From JBMNPT01 sp050943735 (GTDB taxonomy: Bacteria; Bacillota; Clostridia; Oscillospirales; RGIG577): a stretch of 64,000 nt of DNA. The position numbers were made by a program, and so were the translations under genes. The notes under the pieces were generated by a model that was not told where the DNA came from, did no database searches, and was given only the letters and a program-made list of their open reading frames with translations. The stretch is from assembly GCA_050943735.1 (NCBI GenBank), contig JBMNPT010000002.1:204867-268866 (forward strand), in the 5' to 3' direction. Shown here in pieces: positions 58,576 to 64,000 of the stretch; within the stretch, counting starts at the first letter, position 1, and every line of letters begins with the position of its first letter.

Positions 58576-58848
58576 TTACGCGGGATCGGCGTCGGTGTCT
58601 TCGGTATCATCGGCGCAACATGCGCAGTTGATATAGCCGTCATCCTCATCGGGATAATATTCATCCTCGTCGTCGTCCAGGAATTCATGGTCTTCAATGT
58701 AGAGATCCAGCGCATAGGAAATCTTATTGAGAACGTTGAACACCTTGTACAACGCATATGCCACAGCGGCCAGCGCGGTCACCGTGGTGACGATCAGGCT
58801 GATCCCCAGCCCCAGGGTGGTCTTGCTGTTCTTGTCTGTCAAATGCAT
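58576..58848 (-). CDS. Small membrane protein with acidic Cys-containing tail
   Basis: 90 residues. One hydrophobic helix (about 14-34) is followed by an amphipathic stretch. An extremely acidic tail comes next (FLDDDEDEYYPDEDDGY), then INCACCADD. I do not recognise the family. AAGGGAG lies eight bases before the ATG at 58848. It lies just downstream of the DnaI-like gene on the same strand. Confidence 0.6.
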   Translation of the reverse strand: MHLTDKNSKTTLGLGISLIVTTVTALAAVAYALYKVFNVLNKISYALDLYIEDHEFLDDDEDEYYPDEDDGYINCACCADDTEDTDADPA

Positions 58849-58933
58849 ACATTCATCTCCCTTAATTGTGACTATAGTATATGCGGTTGGTTTTATTTTA
58901 CCACACCCGTTGTAGAAATTCAACAAATCTTTT

Positions 58934-59914
58934 TCAGTCCATGCTTTTCAGGAAGCGAATGTCCTGCCCGCAGAACTGCAGCAAGGTGAATTCTCCCACC
59001 AGACGGGACACAATGCGGGCGGAGTAGAGTTTTTCCAACTGACTCATGTCGCAGTTGGTGCTGATGATCATCTTTTTTTTGCGCAGCAATCGGGTATTGA
59101 TGAGATTGTACAGGGCGGACACCGAAAAAGCAGTGACAAATTCCGTCCCCAAATCGTCGATGATCAGCAGCTCGCAGTCCAAAATGCGCTGGGCCGCTGC
59201 ATGGGTTTCGGCATTGGAAGAAAATTTGTCCCGTTCCAATGTGTCAAAAATTCCATGAGCGGTTTCATATACCACATCCACCCCCTGCTCCACCAGCTCC
59301 CGGGAAATGCAGCCGGACAAAAAGGTCTTGCCCAGTCCGGTGGGACCCTGCAGCAGCAGACTGCGGGTCTGCTTTGGGAATTGGAAGGCAAACTCCCGGC
59401 AGATGCGCAGATTGTTTTCCATCCGTTCCCGGGGCGCCACCCCCGTTCCATCAGGAATATCGGGATAATAGTCCAGCCGGAACGCCCCAAAGCTGGCTTC
59501 AGGTACCGCATTGGCCAGCACCGAATGCCGGTAGGCCTCCCGCACCAGCTCTTCCCGGTAACAGTCACACATCCGGGTGCCAATGTACCCCAGATCCTCG
59601 CAGGCAGGGCACCGAAACTGCAGTTTGAGATAGTCGGTGGGGAACCCGCCCTGGGCCAGCAGCTCCATCCGCCGGCTTTGCAGTACCAGATTGTCCCGCC
59701 GCAGCTGAGCAATCCGCTCCTCCGAAAGATGGTTTTCCACCGCCTCTTTGGCCAGTGTCAAAGTGGTCAGAGAGAGCTCCCGGTCCAGCCGGCGCATGTC
59801 GGGCAGTTTTTCATACACTTCCTGCCGCCGCTGTTCCAACCGGCTGAACGCTTCCTCCCGGCGCTGGGCAAACCGTTCATTCACCGCAGCTACCACCTGC
59901 TTGTCATATGCCAT
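58934..59914 (-). CDS. DnaC/DnaI-like helicase loader ATPase
   Basis: 326 residues. A helical N-terminus contains a zinc-type CPACEDLGYIGTRMCDC (about 105-121). The AAA+ domain has Walker A GPTGLGKTFLSG, Walker B LLIIDDLGTE and a sensor in MIISTNCDM. It loads replicative helicase during initiation or restart. Its start shares a base with the stop of the DnaD-like gene, the usual clostridial pairing. Confidence 0.88.
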   Translation of the reverse strand: MAYDKQVVAAVNERFAQRREEAFSRLEQRRQEVYEKLPDMRRLDRELSLTTLTLAKEAVENHLSEERIAQLRRDNLVLQSRRMELLAQGGFPTDYLKLQFRCPACEDLGYIGTRMCDCYREELVREAYRHSVLANAVPEASFGAFRLDYYPDIPDGTGVAPRERMENNLRICREFAFQFPKQTRSLLLQGPTGLGKTFLSGCISRELVEQGVDVVYETAHGIFDTLERDKFSSNAETHAAAQRILDCELLIIDDLGTEFVTAFSVSALYNLINTRLLRKKKMIISTNCDMSQLEKLYSARIVSRLVGEFTLLQFCGQDIRFLKSMD

Positions 59915-60846
59915 CAGCCGTCCTCTCCCTTCTGCTGCCGGATCCGCTCAAAGCTCCGGCGCTCAAATTCCTGATAGTCAATGCGGGAAGCCGGCTGGGC
60001 CCCGCTTCGAGGCGTCCGGGGGCTTCGCCGCTCGCCGCTCACCTGTTCCACCGTCGTATATCCCTTGTCCGCCCAGGAGAGCAAAATGGTATTCATATAG
60101 GGGAACGCCACCTTTCCGGTATTGGCCACTGTTTTTTCATAGGCCAACAGCAGCATCTCATCGGAAAAGCCCATGGTTTCCCACTTTTTTGCGAAGTTCT
60201 TCTCACTGGGGGTAAGTTCCCGATCGGTGAGCTGCAAAAGCCCCCGTAGCCGGTAGGTAAACTCCTTCTTCCGCCGGAAGGAAGCGATGTACTCCTCCGC
60301 GGCCTCCACTGTACGAATGCCCTGCCGGGCCCATTCCACCGCTGTTTTTTCAATGGATTTCACACTTTTTTTATTCTGCATGACACAAAAATTCATCAGC
60401 AGCATGATCACTTCCACCGGCAGCCCCAGCCAGTCATAAATGCCATACAGGGTGGTGATGTCCGCCGGAGAGAGGGTCCGGGCCAAAATGCTCTCTCCCT
60501 CCAAAATCAGCGCCCGAAGTTTTTCGTTGTTCTCCATCTCCACCGAAATCCGGGCGGCGGTGTACTGGGGCATGGCGGTGCAATCCTCCTCGGGAGCCGC
60601 CGGCCGCTGGGTCAGCACGCCTTTGGGCAGTACACTGCGCTGGACCCAAAAATCCACCGAAGCCTGGAATTCTTCCACCGTAAGGCCCAGGTGCGCCAGT
60701 TCCTTTTCCTCCACCTGTGCACCGGCCGGCGCTGTAAGCAGAAAAATCAGCGTGCGCAGATCGGCCTGGGTGGCTATATGTAAATACTGGCCTGCGCTGC
60801 GGGGCAGCAACGCCCAATCCTGCAGGCCGTTCCAATTGAGTTTCAT
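59914..60846 (-). CDS. DnaD/DnaB-domain replication initiation protein
   Basis: 310 residues. The C-terminal half has two DnaB_2/DnaD helical repeats, with LYGIYDWLGLPVEVIMLLMN and the later KKWETMGFSDEMLLLAYEKT. The N-terminal ~110 residues act in oligomerisation. It helps remodel origin DNA for helicase loading with the partner gene. AAAGGAG precedes ATG 60846; the long open frame upstream is not translated from a good site. Confidence 0.86.
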   Translation of the reverse strand: MKLNWNGLQDWALLPRSAGQYLHIATQADLRTLIFLLTAPAGAQVEEKELAHLGLTVEEFQASVDFWVQRSVLPKGVLTQRPAAPEEDCTAMPQYTAARISVEMENNEKLRALILEGESILARTLSPADITTLYGIYDWLGLPVEVIMLLMNFCVMQNKKSVKSIEKTAVEWARQGIRTVEAAEEYIASFRRKKEFTYRLRGLLQLTDRELTPSEKNFAKKWETMGFSDEMLLLAYEKTVANTGKVAFPYMNTILLSWADKGYTTVEQVSGERRSPRTPRSGAQPASRIDYQEFERRSFERIRQQKGEDG

Positions 60847-60942
60847 ACCGTTCTCCTTTGCAAATGGGTTTCCGCTTGTTATTATACCACACCTCAGGCG
60901 GAAAGGACAAATGATTCTGCGGGTTTTGGCCGGAGTGTCCGC

Positions 60943-60971
60943 TTGTATTCCCGGGGGCAGAATGTTATAAT
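60943..60971 (+). promoter_or_regulatory. Promoter for the Rrf2 regulator
   Basis: TTGTAT, a 17-bp spacer and perfect TATAAT, 57 bp before the start codon. Confidence 0.75.
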
Positions 60972-61027
60972 GAAAAAATAAAGAGACACACGCAGTACCA
61001 TTCGCAGCAATAGGAGGAACAGACATC

Positions 61028-61462
61028 ATGCGTATTTCTACCCGAGGCCGTTATGCGCTCCGGCTCATGCTGGAGCTCGCGCTGCGTTACCCCGACGGTC
61101 ATTACACCACTCTGCGGGAAATTTCCCGCGCTCAGCAAATTTCCATCAAATATCTGGAACAAATCATCTCCCCGCTCAGCCACGCGGGTATGGTACAGAG
61201 CATCCGAGGTGCCCAGGGGGGGTATCGCCTGGCCCGCGAACCGGAGGACTACACTGTGGGGGAAATTCTCCGGCTGACAGAGGGAAGTCTGGCTCCTGTT
61301 CCCTGCGTGGAACCTGCTGCGGAGGCATGTCCCCGTCAGGACCAATGCGCCACACTGCTGGTCTGGCAAGATCTCAAACAGGCCATCGACCAGGTGGTAG
61401 ATCGTTACACCTTGGCTGATCTGGTACAGGAAGTCAATAAAAAATCTCTTCTGCCCCAATAA
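61028..61462 (+). CDS. Rrf2-family transcriptional regulator
   Basis: 144 residues. The winged helix starts MRISTRGRYALRLMLELAL and includes QISIKYLEQIISPL and GAQGGYRLAREP. Three cysteines in a short stretch (PCVEPAAEACPRQDQC) match the iron-sulfur ligand region of IscR/RsrR-type members. It may sense iron-sulfur status or redox. AGGAGG precedes the ATG. No Isc genes follow; the next gene is a 2-hydroxyacid dehydrogenase, 25 bp on. Confidence 0.9.
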   Translation: MRISTRGRYALRLMLELALRYPDGHYTTLREISRAQQISIKYLEQIISPLSHAGMVQSIRGAQGGYRLAREPEDYTVGEILRLTEGSLAPVPCVEPAAEACPRQDQCATLLVWQDLKQAIDQVVDRYTLADLVQEVNKKSLLPQ

Positions 61463-61487
61463 ATCAAAGAAAAGAGGAATTGGTTTT

Positions 61488-62471
61488 ATGAAGCTGTTCG
61501 TATACGCCTATCGGGATTTTGATGAGGCTCCCTTTTTCACTCGATATGCACAGGAATACAACGTGGAGCTGGGCATCTGTCGGGATGCTCCCACCCTGGA
61601 AAACGCTCACCTGGCTCAGGGGTATCCCTATATCAGCATCCTCACCAGTGAAATCGATCCCCCATTGATGCGCAAATTCAAGGAAATGGGCGTCAAAATG
61701 ATCTCCACCCGCACAGTGGGCTACGATCATGTGGACATCCAGGCCGCTCGGGAATGCGGCATCTCAGTGAGCAATGTCACCTATTCTCCCTGCTGTGTGG
61801 CGGATTATACCGTCATGCTGATGCTCATGTCCATCCGCAAGATGAAGCGCATCATGCAGCGGGCAGAAATCAACGATTTCTCTCTGGAAGGCATCCAGGG
61901 TCGGGAAATGCATAACTTTACGGTGGGTGTCATCGGTACCGGCAAAATTGGCCGCACTGTGCTGAAAGACCTCACAGGATTTGGCTGCAAGCTCTACTGT
62001 TACGATTTGTATGAAAACGACGAGGCACGTCAGTACGCCGAGTATCTGCCGTTGGAGGAAATCTGGAAACGCTGTGATCTCATCACTCTGCATATGCCCC
62101 TCAATGACTCCAATTTCCATATGATCAACCGGGATGCCATCGCTCAGATGCGGGACAACGTGGTCATTGTCAACACCGCCCGGGGGGGACTCATTGATAC
62201 CGACGCTCTCATTGACGGACTGGAGAGCGGCAAAATCGGTGCGGTGGGCCTGGATGTCATCGAGCACGAGTGGGGCATGTACTACTACGATCTGAAATCG
62301 CAGGTGATGGACAAACGGCATCTGTCCATTTTGCGAGGCTTCCCCAATGTGGTGGTAACTCCCCATATGGCCTTTTACACCGACCAGGCCATTGACGATA
62401 TGGTACACCACTCCATCCAGAGCTGCTGGCTCACCGAACAGGGACGGGAAAATCCCTGGAAAGTACTGTAA
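61488..62471 (+). CDS. D-lactate-dehydrogenase-like 2-hydroxyacid dehydrogenase
   Basis: 327 residues. The NAD-binding motif is GVIGTGKIGRTVLKDL. The catalytic triad is Arg in NTARGGLID, Glu in DVIEHEWG and His in TPHMAFYTDQA. The MAFYT sequence after the His is shared with D-lactate dehydrogenases and VanH. It likely reduces pyruvate or a branched 2-keto acid to the D-hydroxy acid. It is co-oriented with the Rrf2 gene, and a terminator follows. Confidence 0.88.
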   Translation: MKLFVYAYRDFDEAPFFTRYAQEYNVELGICRDAPTLENAHLAQGYPYISILTSEIDPPLMRKFKEMGVKMISTRTVGYDHVDIQAARECGISVSNVTYSPCCVADYTVMLMLMSIRKMKRIMQRAEINDFSLEGIQGREMHNFTVGVIGTGKIGRTVLKDLTGFGCKLYCYDLYENDEARQYAEYLPLEEIWKRCDLITLHMPLNDSNFHMINRDAIAQMRDNVVIVNTARGGLIDTDALIDGLESGKIGAVGLDVIEHEWGMYYYDLKSQVMDKRHLSILRGFPNVVVTPHMAFYTDQAIDDMVHHSIQSCWLTEQGRENPWKVL

Positions 62472-62491
62472 CCACACAGCTCCAAAAAACA

Positions 62492-62533
62492 AAGACCTTT
62501 CCGCGGGGCACTCCCCATGGAAAGGTCTTTTTG
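62492..62533 (+). terminator. Terminator after the 2-hydroxyacid dehydrogenase gene
   Basis: AAAGACCTTTCC pairs with GGAAAGGTCTTT, with an inner GGGG/CCCC pair and a T5 end. Confidence 0.87.
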
Positions 62534-62567
62534 CTTTGTTTGTTTGCGTGTGAGCGGCTGCAATCTT

Positions 62568-62780
62568 TTATTCCAGCAGAAAATCCTCTGCCTCCACCAG
62601 TTCTTTCCGATACCGGGGACGTTTGGGCGGAATTCGTTTGAGGGGATCATACTGGTATTTGCCGCAGTGGAAATCCGGCTTGACCACGCCCTTGCGGGGA
62701 CAGATCACATCCCCCAAAGGCCCCGGACTGCCCAAGGCGCAATAGGCGCACATGGGCGGAATCTCCCGGCTGTAAATCAC
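62568..62780 (-). CDS. Conserved small Cys-containing protein beside ychF
   Basis: 70 residues from MIYSREIPPMCAYC. Four cysteines (CAYC, CPRKG, HCGKY) could bind a metal. A basic Pro-rich stretch KRIPPKRPRYRK and an acidic end follow. The layout is familiar from clostridial genomes but I know no function. GTG 62780 is the likely start, eight bases after AAAGGAGG; an earlier GTG overlaps that site. It is 15 bp after ychF. Confidence 0.7.
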   Translation of the reverse strand: MIYSREIPPMCAYCALGSPGPLGDVICPRKGVVKPDFHCGKYQYDPLKRIPPKRPRYRKELVEAEDFLLE

Positions 62781-62795
62781 CCGCTCCACCTCCTT

Positions 62796-63893
62796 TTACA
62801 CGTTAAAACGGAAGAGGATAATGTCTCCGTCCTTCACCACATATTCCTTGCCTTCGCTGCGCACCAGCCCCTTTTCCCGGGCGGCCGCCATGGTCTTGTA
62901 GGTCATGTGGTCCTCATAACTGATCACTTCTGCCCGGATGAACCCCCGTTCAAAATCGGTGTGAATCTTGCCGGCTGCCTGAGGCGCCTTGGTGCCCTTG
63001 GTGATGGTCCAGGCACGCACTTCGTCACTGCCTGCGGTGAGGAAACTGATGAGCCCCAGCAGGTCATAACTCACCTTCACCAGACGGTCCAATCCCGATT
63101 CCTCCAGTCCGATCTCCTCCAGGAACATGGCCTTATCCTCGGGGGAGAGCTCCGCAATGTCCTGCTCCAGTTGAGCACAGATGGGCAGTACCTGGGCGTG
63201 CTCCCGAGCGGCCTGCTCCACCAGCTTCTGATAGTGAGGATTGCTGCCCTGAGCGGAGTTCCGGAAGCCTTCCTCATCCATATTGGCGGCGTACACCACC
63301 GGCTTCAGGGTGAGCAGGGCAATGTTTTTCAGCAGTTCCCGGTCTGTTTCATCGTACTCCAGGCTCCGAGCCGGCAGGCCTTCATCCAGCGCCGCCTTGA
63401 CCCGCTCCAGCAGCTCCATCTCCCGGCCGGCAGACTTGTCCGCCCGCACCATTTTGGCCACCCGAGCCATACGCTTTTCCACCATTTCCAGATCCGCAAA
63501 CACCAGTTCCAGATTGATGGTTTCCATATCCCGCAGCGGGTCCACACTGCCATCTACATGGATGATATTGGGGTCGTCAAAACAGCGCACCACATGGACA
63601 ATGGCATCCACCTCCCGGATGTGAGAGAGGAATTTGTTGCCCAGGCCCTCGCCCCGGCTGGCGCCCTTTACCAGGCCCGCAATGTCCACAAATTCAATCA
63701 CCGCGGGAGTCACCTTAGCAGGATGGTAGATATCTGCCAAATCCTGCAGCCGGTGATCGGGCACCGCCACCACACCCACATTGGGCTCAATGGTGCAGAA
63801 GGGATAGTTGGCCGACTCTGCGCCCGCATTGGTAATGGCGTTGAACAGCGTGCTTTTCCCCACATTGGGCAGTCCTACGATACCTAATTTCAT
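62796..63893 (-). CDS. ychF: YchF/OLA1 ribosome-associated ATPase
   Basis: 365 residues. The G domain has GLPNVGKSTLFNAIT and DIAGLVKGASRGEGLGN. The G4 position reads NMDE instead of NKxD, which is why YchF prefers ATP. A coiled-coil insert and a C-terminal TGS domain complete it (TKGTKAPQAAGKIHTDFERG). It binds ribosomes and affects stress responses. AAAGGAG precedes the ATG. Confidence 0.97.
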   Translation of the reverse strand: MKLGIVGLPNVGKSTLFNAITNAGAESANYPFCTIEPNVGVVAVPDHRLQDLADIYHPAKVTPAVIEFVDIAGLVKGASRGEGLGNKFLSHIREVDAIVHVVRCFDDPNIIHVDGSVDPLRDMETINLELVFADLEMVEKRMARVAKMVRADKSAGREMELLERVKAALDEGLPARSLEYDETDRELLKNIALLTLKPVVYAANMDEEGFRNSAQGSNPHYQKLVEQAAREHAQVLPICAQLEQDIAELSPEDKAMFLEEIGLEESGLDRLVKVSYDLLGLISFLTAGSDEVRAWTITKGTKAPQAAGKIHTDFERGFIRAEVISYEDHMTYKTMAAAREKGLVRSEGKEYVVKDGDIILFRFNV

Positions 63894-63945
63894 ATATTCT
63901 AAATCTCCTTTATTTTCAATGGTTTTTCGGGTTTTGGGGACACAC

Positions 63946-63967
63946 TCCGCACCAATTCCGCACCAAT
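63946..63967. repeat. Exact 11-bp tandem repeat at window edge
   Basis: TCCGCACCAAT occurs twice head to tail, followed by a further GCACCAT variant at 63978-63984. The remaining ~100 bp upstream of ychF contain no gene I can support; the run may be the edge of a gene or intergenic region cut by the window. Confidence 0.6.
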
Positions 63968-64000
63968 TTTTCGCAGCGCACCATTTTTAACTTGCCACAT

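Overview
The window looks like chromosome from a spore-forming, anaerobic Clostridia, most like the Oscillospiraceae (Flavonifractor / Intestinimonas type). This is inference. The support is an alpha/beta-type small acid-soluble spore protein, a BofA-type sporulation protein, a complete Rnf complex, a group-B-like [FeFe]-hydrogenase, meso-diaminopimelate dehydrogenase, rubrerythrin with a PerR-like repressor, S-layer homology domains, and strong AGGAGG ribosome binding sites. Most of the window is GC-rich housekeeping sequence with tight operons and clear intrinsic terminators. The first 2 kb is visibly AT-rich and looks accessory.

Layout. 1-2.0 kb: end of an Ltp-repeat protein, a lipoprotein, a bacterial PH-domain protein and a decayed gene. 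2.1-2.5 kb: a minus-strand tRNA operon (Gly-Arg-His-Gln-Lys). 2.6-9.3 kb: an RluA-family pseudouridine synthase, radC, uvrB, uvrA. 9.7-13.3 kb: a two-component system and an HtrA-type membrane protease. 13.4-17.2 kb: feoA-feoB and cardiolipin synthase. 17.3-18.9 kb: an ECF sigma factor and its anti-sigma factor, with an apparent autoregulated ECF promoter. 19.0-19.6 kb: a preQ1-I riboswitch candidate and queT. 19.7-26.6 kb: a quaternary-amine locus (non-pyrrolysine MttB-family methyltransferase, BCCT transporter, small membrane protein, XRE-cupin regulator, divergent serine dehydratase, YitT). 26.8-30.7 kb: gltX, glnS and an Ig-like exported protein. 30.8-32.6 kb: hydrogenase and a thioredoxin-like ferredoxin. 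32.8-35.0 kb: enolase and an IclR regulator. 35.0-36.0 kb: perR-rubrerythrin. 36.1-37.4 kb: a secreted metallo-beta-lactamase-fold protein and DUF3006. 37.4-42.4 kb: rnfCDGEAB. 42.7-44.6 kb: MecA-like adaptor and sporulation genes. 44.7-48.1 kb: ddh, azoreductase, M14 peptidase, Nudix. 48.2-49.9 kb: SRP RNA, TetR and AraC regulators. 50.1-52.1 kb: an S-layer gene with two compensating frameshifts. 52.3-53.2 kb: a GluQ-RS-like gene. 53.3-56.9 kb: recA-recX-rimO-pgsA. 56.9-62.5 kb: DUF1836, hemolysin III, DnaI- and DnaD-like replication proteins, an Rrf2 regulator and a D-lactate-dehydrogenase-like enzyme. 62.6-63.9 kb: a small Cys protein and ychF.

How the parts connect. Rnf, the hydrogenase/ferredoxin pair, rubrerythrin and azoreductase form a low-potential redox economy. 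QueT under a preQ1 switch and the GluQ-RS-like enzyme both bear on queuosine. The best candidate for something new is the 19.7-26.6 kb locus. Two promoters on either side of the XRE-cupin gene share an identical 25-bp element fused to their -35 boxes, which predicts one regulon joining amine uptake and demethylation to serine breakdown. No corrinoid protein or activase is encoded in the window.
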